Under the pieces are notes generated by a model that saw nothing but the letters and a program-made list of their open reading frames with translations, ran no database searches and had not been told where the DNA came from. Below, piece after piece: positions 19,549 through 27,166 of a stretch of 51,201 nucleotides of DNA. This DNA is from Hyphomicrobiales bacterium (lineage in GTDB: Bacteria > Pseudomonadota > Alphaproteobacteria > Rhizobiales > Xanthobacteraceae): positions 1 to 51,201 of the forward strand of contig JAFKKO010000127.1 in the NCBI GenBank assembly GCA_017305455.1, read 5' to 3'. The first letter of the stretch is position 1; the number at the start of each line of letters is the position of its first letter. The position numbers and the translations under genes are program-made.

Positions 19549-20102
19549 GGCATCAACCCTCGCTTGTGCTCGGCCAGAACCAGCTTGCCCGGCTTGAAGG
19601 CGAGACGCAGCACGTCGATCGCCTTATGGGGGCTCGCCTTGCCGCACATGAAAATATCGAGCGCGGCATAGGCGTGTTCCGGCCATGTGTGGATCGAGAT
19701 GTGGCTTTCCGCGAGGATCGCAACGCCGGTGATGCCTCCCGTCGGCGTAAAGCTATGGAGATCGATGCTCAGGAGCGTTGCGCCGGCGGCTTCGGTTGCC
19801 TGCCGCAACGCGTTTTCAACGATCTCGAGATTATCGAGGTTCGACGCCTGCCAAAGATCGAGAATGAGATGGGTGCCTGCAAAGCGCAGGCCTTCGCGCT
19901 CGACGAAGCCGTCATAATCGGTGTTGTCGTTGAATGCGATGCTGGCTGCCGCGGCAGAGCGTGCCTCGCTTTTGTCCGCGCAAGGCTTGTGCTCCACGCT
20001 TAATTCGTGCGCATGCGTCCATCCGTTGCCGCGATGGGTTTCGGTGCCATGAGACAGGCCATTCCGGCGCGCGTCCGAGTTGCGCAGGGCGATTTTCTTC
20101 AT
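19545..20102 (-). CDS. speD: S-adenosylmethionine decarboxylase proenzyme
   Basis: SpeD decarboxylates S-adenosylmethionine using a pyruvoyl group made by self-cleavage. The conserved cleavage site is visible as AESHISIHTWPE, with serine 133 as the predicted pyruvoyl precursor. Downstream are the HAYAALDIFMCG and FKPGKLVLAEH blocks typical of the short prokaryotic form. The 185-residue length exceeds the usual 115-140 because about 70 residues of polar sequence precede the domain. An internal start would remove this, but no in-frame ATG near the domain has an obvious ribosome-binding site. It is co-transcribed with speE. Confidence 0.9.
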   Translation of the reverse strand: MKKIALRNSDARRNGLSHGTETHRGNGWTHAHELSVEHKPCADKSEARSAAAASIAFNDNTDYDGFVEREGLRFAGTHLILDLWQASNLDNLEIVENALRQATEAAGATLLSIDLHSFTPTGGITGVAILAESHISIHTWPEHAYAALDIFMCGKASPHKAIDVLRLAFKPGKLVLAEHKRGLMP

Positions 20103-20317
20103 TCAGTTCTCCATTTTGATAGCACGGAGCCGGCTTGCGCCGGCGCGATAAGCGATAAAGCGGTTCGCCGCGCGGAGCACGGCGCCACTGTTGAAACGGA
20201 TTGCGGAATTCAGGCCGCATGGCTGCGAGCGCGCCGTTGCACGAAGGGCGCGCTTTAACGCAGGGAGTTCAGTCTGGCCTGGTTGCTGGCTTCAGCCGCC
20301 GTCACCAGCCTGCCAGG

Positions 20318-20518
20318 TCAGGCAGCGCTTGGACCGGGGTCATCGTCGCCACTGAAATTCTCGCTCCCGCGTATCGGCGGTTTTTCCGGCACAGCCGGAG
20401 ATTTCGTTCGAGATGTTTGCGAGGTGCGCGGAAAGAGCTGATGGACGTTGTCCTTTTGAACCTTGCCGTTCGAGGTGGCGTTTGCGGTCAAAGGATCTTT
20501 GCCGGGATGAACTGACAT
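20318..20518 (-). CDS. Small hydrophilic protein of unknown function
   Basis: The predicted 66-residue protein begins MSVHPGKDPL and is rich in Ser, Thr, Pro, Lys and Asp, with no hydrophobic segment, so it is cytosolic and probably disordered. The case for it being real is the near-perfect Shine-Dalgarno AAGGAGGTG about 9 bases before the ATG at 20518. I do not recognise a family. It lies between speD and efp on the same strand but far enough from both (about 215 and 320 bases) to be its own unit. Confidence 0.6.
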   Translation of the reverse strand: MSVHPGKDPLTANATSNGKVQKDNVHQLFPRTSQTSRTKSPAVPEKPPIRGSENFSGDDDPGPSAA

Positions 20519-20840
20519 GGCTCGCACCTCCTTGAGCGGGTGAACGGACCTCAACTGTCCATGGGGCACGCGAAGCAGGGTGATGCGCTGCATCCTCCGC
20601 GCAATGTGAAGCAGCGCAGCGATAGCTGCGGTTGCTTTTCAATCCCACCCTGTAAAGGCAGGCACATCGGCCTATCGGGCGATTTCGGGTTCGGCGTAAC
20701 GCGTTGCCTTACCCGCGCGCATTGGTTCGCGATCCCGCGAATGCTTGCGCAGGTCAAAGCTATGCATTTTATCGGTGATGTCAAACACCTGCGCGGCCGC
20801 TGCGACATAAGCGCGCCGGCCGCATTTTTATGAGGCGAAT
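20519..20840. other. Intergenic region upstream of the small protein gene
   Basis: About 320 bases separate efp from the 66-residue protein gene. Open frames of 85-97 codons on both strands here are cysteine-rich and domain-free, and I do not accept them. The stretch should contain the promoter of the small protein gene. I see no clear terminator for efp. Confidence 0.45.
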
Positions 20841-21407
20841 TTAGTCCTTGGCGCGCTCGACGTAGGAGCCGTCCTCGGTCATCACCACGATGCGGGTGCC
20901 GACGCCGATATGCGGCGGCACGGCGGAACGCACGCCGTTCGACAGCAAAGCCGGCTTGTAGGACGAGGACGCGGTCTGGCCCTTGGTGACCGGCTCGGTC
21001 TCCACCACTTCCAGCGTGACGCGCTGGGGCAGGGTCACCGACACCGCGACGCCATCGTGGATCGACAGCGTCACCGAGGTGTTCTCCTGCAAATAAGGCG
21101 AGGCGTCGCCGATCACGTCGGCGGGCACCAGAAGCTGGTCGTAGGTTTCATTGTTCATGAAATGAAAGCCGTCGCCGTCCTGATAGAGGTAGTTGTAGTC
21201 GCGGTCCTCGACGAAAGCGCGCTCGACCTGATCGGTGGTCTTGTAGCGCTCGGAGATCTTGGTGCCGTCGCTGATGCGGCGCATCTCGATCTGGCTGACC
21301 GGAGTGCCCTTGCCGGGGTGGATATTCTGGGCGGTCAAAACGACATATAGCTTGCCGTCCTGCTCGATGATGTTGCCCTTGCGGATCGAACTTGCGATGA
21401 CTTTCAC
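20841..21407 (-). CDS. efp: Elongation factor P
   Basis: EF-P binds between the P and E sites of the ribosome and relieves stalling at polyproline stretches. The 188-residue product has the three-domain EF-P layout: a KOW-like N-domain, then two OB domains with the C-terminal signature [17 protein letters not shown]. The modified lysine is K33 in NIHPGKGTP, the type beta-lysylated by EpmA. The start is a GTG at 21407 with AGGA about 11 bases upstream. The divergently transcribed epmA and epmB encode the modification enzymes. Confidence 0.96.
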   Translation of the reverse strand: MKVIASSIRKGNIIEQDGKLYVVLTAQNIHPGKGTPVSQIEMRRISDGTKISERYKTTDQVERAFVEDRDYNYLYQDGDGFHFMNNETYDQLLVPADVIGDASPYLQENTSVTLSIHDGVAVSVTLPQRVTLEVVETEPVTKGQTASSSYKPALLSNGVRSAVPPHIGVGTRIVVMTEDGSYVERAKD

Positions 21408-21545
21408 GGATCACTTTCCTAACATGAAGCGCCGGGCGCGCTCCCGCGGGGAACGCAGGAGGCCCGGCCAGATGATTTCGGGCTGCAACATACTGATTTA
21501 CCCCTCCAATGCCAGTCTTTTGCCGCGGTTTTGGGGATTTGCCCG

Positions 21546-22598
21546 ATGAACCGGGCGGATAGTCCTTCGCCGTGGTGGACCCCGGCGCGCCATGACGACC
21601 GCCGGCCGTTCCTGCGGGCGCGGGGGACGATCACCCGTGCCGTGCGGGCCTGGTTCCAGGCCCAGGGTTTCACCGAGGTCGAGACCGGGGTGCTGCAGGT
21701 CTCGCCGGGCAATGAAACTCATCTGCACGCCCCGCTGACCCATGTCACTTCGACGGCCGGTGTAAGGGTAACAAGATACCTTCGTACCTCGCCCGAATTC
21801 GCCTGCAAGAAGCTGCTGGCGGCCGGTGAAGAACGAATCGTGGAGTTCGCGCGAGTGTTCCGCGACCGCGAGGGGGGACCGCTGCATCTCACCGAATTCA
21901 CCATGCTGGAATGGTATCGCGCTGCTGCGCCCTATGACGCGGTGATCGCCGATACTCTTGCCGTGATCGCGGCGGCGGCCGAGGCGACCGGCATCGGCCG
22001 CTTTTCCTTCCGGGGCCGCGAGGCCGATCCGCGCGCGATGGCCGAGCGGATCAGCGTGGCCGAGGCGTTTGCGCGTTATGCCGGGATCGATTTGCTCGCC
22101 ACCGTGAGCGGCGCGACAGGGAATCGCGACGCGCTGGCGGCGCTGGCAAAGGACGCGGTGCGGGTGACGCCGGACGACACCTGGTCCGACATCTTCAGCA
22201 AGATCCTGACCGAGCATGTCGAGCCGCAACTGGGGCAGGGCCGCCTCACCGTGCTCGACGAATATCCCGCGCCGGAGGCGGCGCTGGCGCGCGCCAGGTC
22301 GTCCGATTCGCGGGTCGCCGAGCGATTCGAGATCTATGCCTGCGGCGTCGAACTCGCCAACGGCTTCGGCGAACTGACCGACGCCGCCGAGCAGCGCCGC
22401 CGCTTCAATGAGGCGATGGACGAGAAGCAGCGGCGCTATGGCGAGCGCTATCCGCTGGACGAGGATTTCCTTGCCGCGCTTTCCCGCATGCCGCAGGCGA
22501 GCGGCGTCGCGCTCGGCTTCGACCGGCTGGTGATGCTGGCCAGCGGCGCAACCCGGCTCGATCAGGTGGTGTGGGCGCCTGCGGACGCCGTGTCATGA
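21546..22598 (+). CDS. epmA: EF-P lysyl-lysine ligase (EpmA/GenX/PoxA)
   Basis: EpmA is a class II lysyl-tRNA synthetase paralogue lacking the anticodon-binding domain. It attaches (R)-beta-lysine to EF-P. The 350-residue protein shows the class II motif 2 region (RVFRDREGG followed by HLTEFTMLEWYR) and motif 3 (GVALGFDRLVML) near the C-terminus. The length matches EpmA and is about 150 residues shorter than LysS. The ATG at 21546 is preferred over an in-frame TTG at 21531. Its stop overlaps the epmB start in ATGA. Confidence 0.94.
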   Translation: MNRADSPSPWWTPARHDDRRPFLRARGTITRAVRAWFQAQGFTEVETGVLQVSPGNETHLHAPLTHVTSTAGVRVTRYLRTSPEFACKKLLAAGEERIVEFARVFRDREGGPLHLTEFTMLEWYRAAAPYDAVIADTLAVIAAAAEATGIGRFSFRGREADPRAMAERISVAEAFARYAGIDLLATVSGATGNRDALAALAKDAVRVTPDDTWSDIFSKILTEHVEPQLGQGRLTVLDEYPAPEAALARARSSDSRVAERFEIYACGVELANGFGELTDAAEQRRRFNEAMDEKQRRYGERYPLDEDFLAALSRMPQASGVALGFDRLVMLASGATRLDQVVWAPADAVS

Positions 22599-23683
22599 AA
22601 CCGGCACCGCTGCGCCAGCCTTCCGAGATCATCGATAGCGGCCTTGCGCCGCAAAGCGCGCTGCCCCAACTCGAAGCGGTGGCGGCGCGCTACGCCATTG
22701 CGATCACGCCACACGTTGCGGGACTGATCGACCCGAACGACCCCGACGATCCGATCGCGCGGCAATACGTGCCCGACGCGCGCGAGCTTGATATCAAGCC
22801 CGCGGAACGGGCTGATCCGATCGGCGATCGGGTCCGCTCGCCGGTCGATGGCATCGTGCATCGCTACCCCGACCGCGTGCTGCTCAAGCTGGTGCATGTT
22901 TGCGCCGTCTACTGCCGGTTCTGCTTCCGCCGCGAGATGGTGGGACCGGGCAAGGAGAGCGCGCTGTCGCAGGACGCCTATGGCGGGGCGCTGGACTACA
23001 TCCGCGCGCATCCCGAGATCTGGGAGGTGATCCTGACCGGCGGCGATCCGTTGATGCTGTCGGTGCGGCGGTTGCGCGAGGTGACCCGCGATCTGGCCGC
23101 GATCGATCACGTCAAGGTCATCCGCATCCACAGCCGCGTGCCGGTCGCCGATCCGGCGCGCGTCAACGACGAGATGATCGCGGCGATGCGAGCGGACGGC
23201 GCGACCACCTGGCTGGCGCTGCACGCCAATCATCCCCGCGAACTGACCGGGGAGGCGCGCGCGGTGTGCGCGCGGCTGGTCGATGCCGGGATTCCGATGG
23301 TGAGCCAGTCGGTGCTGCTGCGCGGCGTCAACGACGATGCGAAGACGCTGACCGAATTGATGCGCGCTTTCGTCGAATGCCGGATCAAGCCGTATTATCT
23401 GCATCACGGCGATCTGGCGCCGGGCACCGCGCATCTGCGCACCACGATCGCCGAGGGGCAGGAACTGATGCGGGCGCTGCGCGGCCGCGTCTCCGGCCTG
23501 TGCCAGCCCGATTACGTGCTCGATATTCCCGGCGGTCACGGCAAGATTCCGGTAGGCCCGGATTATCTGTCGCAGCAAGGTGAGGTGCGCGAGCCTGAGC
23601 GATATCGTATCGTTGATTACTGCGGCGGGGTGCATCACTATCCGCCGGAACAGGCCTCGCAGGACGAGTCGTCATCGGCTTGA
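22595..23683 (+). CDS. epmB: EF-P (R)-beta-lysine synthesis enzyme EpmB (lysine 2,3-aminomutase family)
   Basis: EpmB is a radical-SAM, PLP-dependent aminomutase that converts L-alpha-lysine to (R)-beta-lysine for EpmA. The 362-residue product carries the radical-SAM cluster motif CAVYCRFC (C103, C107, C110), the TGGDPLML block near 148-155 and the C-terminal PLP region around PGGHGKIP. It is translationally coupled to epmA. With efp across the intergenic region, this gives the complete beta-lysylation set apart from the optional hydroxylase EpmC. Confidence 0.93.
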   Translation: MKPAPLRQPSEIIDSGLAPQSALPQLEAVAARYAIAITPHVAGLIDPNDPDDPIARQYVPDARELDIKPAERADPIGDRVRSPVDGIVHRYPDRVLLKLVHVCAVYCRFCFRREMVGPGKESALSQDAYGGALDYIRAHPEIWEVILTGGDPLMLSVRRLREVTRDLAAIDHVKVIRIHSRVPVADPARVNDEMIAAMRADGATTWLALHANHPRELTGEARAVCARLVDAGIPMVSQSVLLRGVNDDAKTLTELMRAFVECRIKPYYLHHGDLAPGTAHLRTTIAEGQELMRALRGRVSGLCQPDYVLDIPGGHGKIPVGPDYLSQQGEVREPERYRIVDYCGGVHHYPPEQASQDESSSA

Positions 23684-23762
23684 TCTGCGTCAGCGTGCAC
23701 CATCGAGCCCATCGTTGATGATGCGGGCTCTGGTGCGGAAGAGGTGCAAAAGGAGGAATCTC

Positions 23763-24080
23763 ATGCAAACGGATCGAATGCAGGGCGGCCTCATGCACAA
23801 GCGAACCATCCCGACCTGGCTTCTCGGTGCGTGCTGCGTGCTTGCACTCGGGATCTCCGGCGCGCTGGCGCAGGGCACGGGCGGCAAGAGCGGCACGAAC
23901 AGCCTGTCGCCATCCTCGCCTGGCGCTTCATCGCCATTGGGATCGCGTGTGCTGCCGGCGCCGGTCGGCCACGCCCAACCGCGCCGCGACGCCGTCCCGG
24001 ATGCGGATTCGCCCTACAAGGAAACGCCCGAGGACAGGGCGCTGGATCGCAAGATCAAGAGCATCTGCAAGGGCTGCTGA
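23763..24080 (+). CDS. Small secreted protein of unknown function
   Basis: The 105-residue protein has an N-terminal signal peptide (HKRTIPTWLLGACCVLALG, then GALAQG as a cleavage-like site near 36). The mature part is Gly/Ser/Pro-rich, ending in a charged stretch with RALDRKIKSICKGC. The strong Shine-Dalgarno AAAGGAGGAA upstream fixes the ATG at 23763; longer frames starting at 23580 overlap epmB and are rejected. I do not recognise a domain. Similar short Ser/Gly-rich exported proteins occur in this bacterial group. Confidence 0.7.
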   Translation: MQTDRMQGGLMHKRTIPTWLLGACCVLALGISGALAQGTGGKSGTNSLSPSSPGASSPLGSRVLPAPVGHAQPRRDAVPDADSPYKETPEDRALDRKIKSICKGC

Positions 24081-24091
24081 GGCGCATTGCT

Positions 24092-24139
24092 TCCTCATGG
24101 TGAGGAGGCGCGTAAGCGCCGTCTCGAACCATGAGAGGA
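24092..24139. repeat. Palindromic repeat unit, CATGG-type
   Basis: This 48-base imperfect palindrome has outer arms TCCTCATGG and CCATGAGAGGA with a GGCGCGTAAGCGCC centre. It carries the GTCTCGAA core. It belongs with the unit at 24157-24208 and those inside the element at 32162-32319. Short palindromes with this core are scattered in intergenic DNA of Bradyrhizobium relatives, to my knowledge. Confidence 0.75.
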
Positions 24140-24156
24140 TGCTGCCGTGAGTCCCT

Positions 24157-24208
24157 GGCCTCATCCTTCGAGACGCGCGAAAAATGCGCGCTCTTCAGGA
24201 TGAAGGCC
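24157..24208. repeat. Palindromic repeat unit, CATCC-type
   Basis: The 52-base palindrome has arms GGCCTCATCCTTC and the near-complementary CAGGATGAAGGCC around a GCGCG...CGCGC centre. It carries TTCGAGACG, the reverse complement of the core in its neighbour. Lying 14 bases before the end of the HdeD-like gene, it may also act as that gene's 3' hairpin. Confidence 0.75.
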
Positions 24209-24222
24209 AGGTTTCAGACGCG

Positions 24223-24810
24223 CTAGCTCAGCTTGTTATCCCTCGCAGCGAAGGCGAGGCCGATCAGCGTGGCGCCGCCGAAGGTCAGGTTGATGCCGAC
24301 CAATAGCCCGAGCGCCCACGCCGCCGAGCCGGGCAGGCCGGCGATGATGATGCCGGCGACGATAATGTCCATCAGGCCGGCGACCAGCACCCAGCCCCAG
24401 CGCCCGACCAGCTCGCGCCGGTGCTCCAGCGCGTACATGATGGTGGCGACGCCTTCGGCCAGGAAATAGGCGCCGAGCACGATGGTCAGCGTCAGCGTGC
24501 CCTGCAGCGGTTTCCACAGCAGGATGACGCCGGCTCCGATGGCGACGATGGCGGAGACCAGCGCCCACCAGAACCCCGGCAGCTCCCGCGCCGAATAGGT
24601 CAGAAACAGCCCCGCGATGCCGCTGATCAGGAACATCCAGCCGAGGAAGATCGCGACCGCGATGCTGGCCAGCGGCGGCACGACGATCGCGGCGAGGCCG
24701 AGGATGACCAGCAGGATGCCTTCGATCAGATAGGCCTTCCAGTGTCTGGCGACGGAGGCCGCGACGGCTTTTTCAAAATCGTGGGAAGGGGGAAGATCGG
24801 ACATGGTCAT
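24223..24810 (-). CDS. HdeD family acid-resistance-like membrane protein
   Basis: The product has 195 residues and six hydrophobic segments (about 25-45, 50-72, 80-100, 105-128, 140-160, 165-188), matching the HdeD/DUF308 family in length and topology. In E. coli, HdeD is an inner-membrane protein linked to acid resistance at high cell density. Here the biochemical role is unknown. The start could be the ATG at 24810 or the second at 24804. It stands alone between palindromic repeats and an intergenic region leading to tRNA-Glu. Confidence 0.85.
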   Translation of the reverse strand: MTMSDLPPSHDFEKAVAASVARHWKAYLIEGILLVILGLAAIVVPPLASIAVAIFLGWMFLISGIAGLFLTYSARELPGFWWALVSAIVAIGAGVILLWKPLQGTLTLTIVLGAYFLAEGVATIMYALEHRRELVGRWGWVLVAGLMDIIVAGIIIAGLPGSAAWALGLLVGINLTFGGATLIGLAFAARDNKLS

Positions 24811-25145
24811 TGTGAACTCCGTGCGCGAATGGATCAGCCTGGGAGCGGGGATGCCGTATCGATGCCGTCAATATAGGCGCCTCGCGGCGTGTTTGCATGG
24901 GGGCCGCTCCCATGCCGGCAGGTAGTCTCGAACCATCTTCGCAGAAGGCGGCGGCAGGGCGCGGATCGGCGCTTGCCGGTGGCGGCAAACGCCTCTATAC
25001 GTTGCCTCGCCTGACGGCGGCCCCGCTTTGCGGAAGTTGTCGCGGCAGCTTCGCATTTCAATACAAGATATTGAAACCGCGTTGTTATCGGGCTCAAGCG
25101 ACCCGCCGGCACGTGTGCAGGACAGCCTGTACCGGGTCAGGAATC
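24811..25145. other. Intergenic region before tRNA-Glu
   Basis: I accept no gene in these 335 bases. Short arginine/alanine-rich open frames on both strands have no domain or ribosome-binding site. It should contain the promoters for the HdeD-like gene (minus) and tRNA-Glu (plus). Confidence 0.5.
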
Positions 25146-25220
25146 GCTCCCTTCGTCTATCGGTTAGGACGCCACCCTTTCACGGTGGAGAGAGCGGTTC
25201 GATTCCGCTAGGGAGCGCCA
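25146..25220 (+). tRNA. tRNA-Glu (anticodon UUC)
   Basis: The 75-base cloverleaf includes an encoded CCA. The acceptor stem pairs GCTCCCT with AGGGAGC. The anticodon stem CCACC/GGTGG encloses CTTTCAC, giving anticodon TTC. The T arm contains GCGGTTCGATTCCGC. The discriminator base is G. It stands alone and is the last core-type feature before the accessory catabolic region to its right. Confidence 0.96.
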
Positions 25221-25470
25221 TTTCGGCACATATCGACGAACATCGGCCACGGGAGACGCATTTTGCTGCTCCGATGTGTTCGGCGTTTCCGTCATCCCGG
25301 CCGTTTCGGACGAACCGAAAGCTGCATGCTGCCAACTCTCTGCGGGCGTCTGTTTTCAACAAACAAACCGCGTGGGGAAGGTCAGCCGCGTCTCTTCCAA
25401 TGCGGCCGCCGGCCTTGATCCTTTGATTCTGCGGGCTTGCAGCAAGCGCCGCGGATCGCTTCGGCGCTGC

Positions 25471-25500
25471 CTAGCCTAGCCTAGCCTAGCCTAGCCTAGC
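25471..25500. repeat. Pentanucleotide tandem repeat (CTAGC)6
   Basis: Six perfect head-to-tail copies of CTAGC make a 30-base run, with the preceding C giving a partial extra unit. CTAG is normally one of the rarest tetramers in bacterial DNA, so six in a row are striking. Such arrays change length by replication slippage. It lies 210 bases before the UbiD gene. Confidence 0.97.
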
Positions 25501-25668
25501 GCGGATGCCGGATTCGTCCTCGCTCGGTGTCGCTGAAATGGAGCAGGAATTCCTCCCTTATGACATCTGTCGATTTGTTCCGGTGCGCGGACGGTGATCG
25601 GGTCCGCACGGACGGTGAACGGTGCGCAGTCACCAAAAGTAGTTGCGAGGATCAACTCTTCATATAAG

Positions 25669-25678
25669 ATGGTATCAT
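25669..25678. promoter_or_regulatory. Candidate GntR/FCD operator upstream of ubiD-like gene
   Basis: ATGGTATCAT fits the pattern ATGNTANCAT, a perfect inverted pair of ATG/CAT around TA. Short palindromes of this shape are typical operators of FadR/FCD-type GntR regulators. It lies 32 bases before the UbiD start, where a repressor could block transcription. A near copy lies upstream of tctC. This is an inference from pattern only. Confidence 0.4.
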
Positions 25679-25709
25679 TATTAGATTGAGCTGACCCAAC
25701 GGAGTTGAG

Positions 25710-27092
25710 ATGGATAACCAGAGTCTGCGAGGATTTGTGGAGACGGTGGAGAAGGCGGATCCGGGGGACGTGCTTCGTATCACTGCGCCGGTCAGCCGGG
25801 ACCTCGAGATGACCTCAACGGTTTTCGAATTGGATCGCCAGAACAAAAGCCCGGTCGTGATCTTCGAGAACGTGACGGGCTTCGATATGCCGGTGGTCAC
25901 GAACGTTGCCGGAAACCGCAGGCTTCTGGCCAATTGCCTGAATGCAACGGTCGAGGATCTTCCCGCCGCCTTCCGTGCGCGGTGCCAGAACTACATCAAG
26001 CCCGAGATTGTGCAAGACGCGGCCTGGAACGACATTGTTCTTGAAGGCGACGATGTCGATCTCACGAAGCTGCCGATCCCGTTTCAGTTCACTGTCGATG
26101 CCGCTCCGTATATCACGGCCGGGCAAATCACGGCGCGATGCCCCGATACCGGAATCGACACGACCGGCTTTCATCGTCTGATGCTCAAAGGCAAGAACCG
26201 TCTCGGCGTGTCGCTTCATTCGCGGCGGCGCATGTACGAATATCATCGCCGGGCGGAGGCGAAGGGGCAATCCTTGCCCGCGGCGATCGTCATCGGCACC
26301 CATCCGCTCCACTATATGGGGGCGATGGTCTACGCCTATCCGCCGAACGTGCGAAAGTTCGAAATCATCGGCGGCCTGTTCGGCGAGCCCTACAGGCTGG
26401 CGCGTTGCGGCGTTGAGGGTCTTGAGGTGCCGGCGGGTGCGGAAATTGTGATCGAAGGCGAAATCCTCGCCAACGTTCACGAGCCTGAAGGTCCGTTCGG
26501 TGAATTCACCGGCTATGCGTCCTACCGAAGCACGGAAAACGTATTCGTCGCCAAGCGCGTGAGGATGCGGCGCAATTGCTATTTCCACAGCGTCGTGTCG
26601 GGAATGTCGCGTGATCATATTCTTATCACCTGCATCACGCGCGAAGGTGAAATCCTGAATGCCCTGAAGCGCAACCTGCCGAACGTAAAGGCCGTCCATG
26701 TTCCGCACAAAACATGCGGCGCCTTCCTGGCGATCATTTCGATGAAAAAGATCGCGGAAGGCGAGCCCAAGATGGCCGTTCTGGCCACGTTAGGGACGGA
26801 GCTCTACACCAAACAGGTGATTGTCGTGGATGACGATGTCGATATCTATGACATGGACGACGTGATGTGGGCCGTCGCGACGCGCGTGCGTGCGGAGCGC
26901 GACGTGCTTTTGATTCCCGGCGTGAAGTCCGCGATCATCGATCCGACCTCCGATCCCAATAATTTCACCGTGACCAAGATGGGCATCGATGCGACGGCTC
27001 CTCTTGATGAAAAATATGCCGAGAGATTGGTGATCTCGGATGAGCAACGCGCGCGGGCAAGGGAGATCCTGTCTCAAGCCAATATCAATTGA
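25710..27092 (+). CDS. UbiD family prenyl-FMN-dependent (de)carboxylase
   Basis: The 460-residue cytosolic enzyme belongs to a family that adds or removes CO2 on aromatic, heteroaromatic or alpha,beta-unsaturated acids using prenylated FMN. The catalytic R-E-E triad is visible as R156 (TTGFHR) and E260/E265 in EPEGPFGEFTGY. The GxHPLxxxG-like THPLHYMGA lies near 197-205. A UbiX-type cofactor synthase is encoded 3.7 kb downstream. It heads a plus-strand operon with the cysteine hydrolase and ABC importer. The length is shorter than the 490-500 of E. coli UbiD, like catabolic members. The substrate is not deducible; ubiquinone synthesis is unlikely given the neighbours. Confidence 0.9.
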   Translation: MDNQSLRGFVETVEKADPGDVLRITAPVSRDLEMTSTVFELDRQNKSPVVIFENVTGFDMPVVTNVAGNRRLLANCLNATVEDLPAAFRARCQNYIKPEIVQDAAWNDIVLEGDDVDLTKLPIPFQFTVDAAPYITAGQITARCPDTGIDTTGFHRLMLKGKNRLGVSLHSRRRMYEYHRRAEAKGQSLPAAIVIGTHPLHYMGAMVYAYPPNVRKFEIIGGLFGEPYRLARCGVEGLEVPAGAEIVIEGEILANVHEPEGPFGEFTGYASYRSTENVFVAKRVRMRRNCYFHSVVSGMSRDHILITCITREGEILNALKRNLPNVKAVHVPHKTCGAFLAIISMKKIAEGEPKMAVLATLGTELYTKQVIVVDDDVDIYDMDDVMWAVATRVRAERDVLLIPGVKSAIIDPTSDPNNFTVTKMGIDATAPLDEKYAERLVISDEQRARAREILSQANIN

Positions 27093-27166
27093 GTGCATTC
27101 GGGTATCGGTCCTGCGACGTGGACGTTGTTGAACCGTCCGCGATGAAGAGTCTGCGAGGATGAGGC

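Larger units (their letters stand above)
25221..25709. other. Intergenic region between tRNA-Glu and ubiD-like gene
   Basis: I see no gene in these 489 bases. They hold the six-copy CTAGC tandem repeat (25471-25500), a less GC-rich stretch from about 25550 onwards, and a near-palindrome ATGGTATCAT just upstream of the UbiD gene. I looked for a copy of the tRNA-Glu 3' end as an attachment-site repeat in this window and did not find one by eye. Confidence 0.5.
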
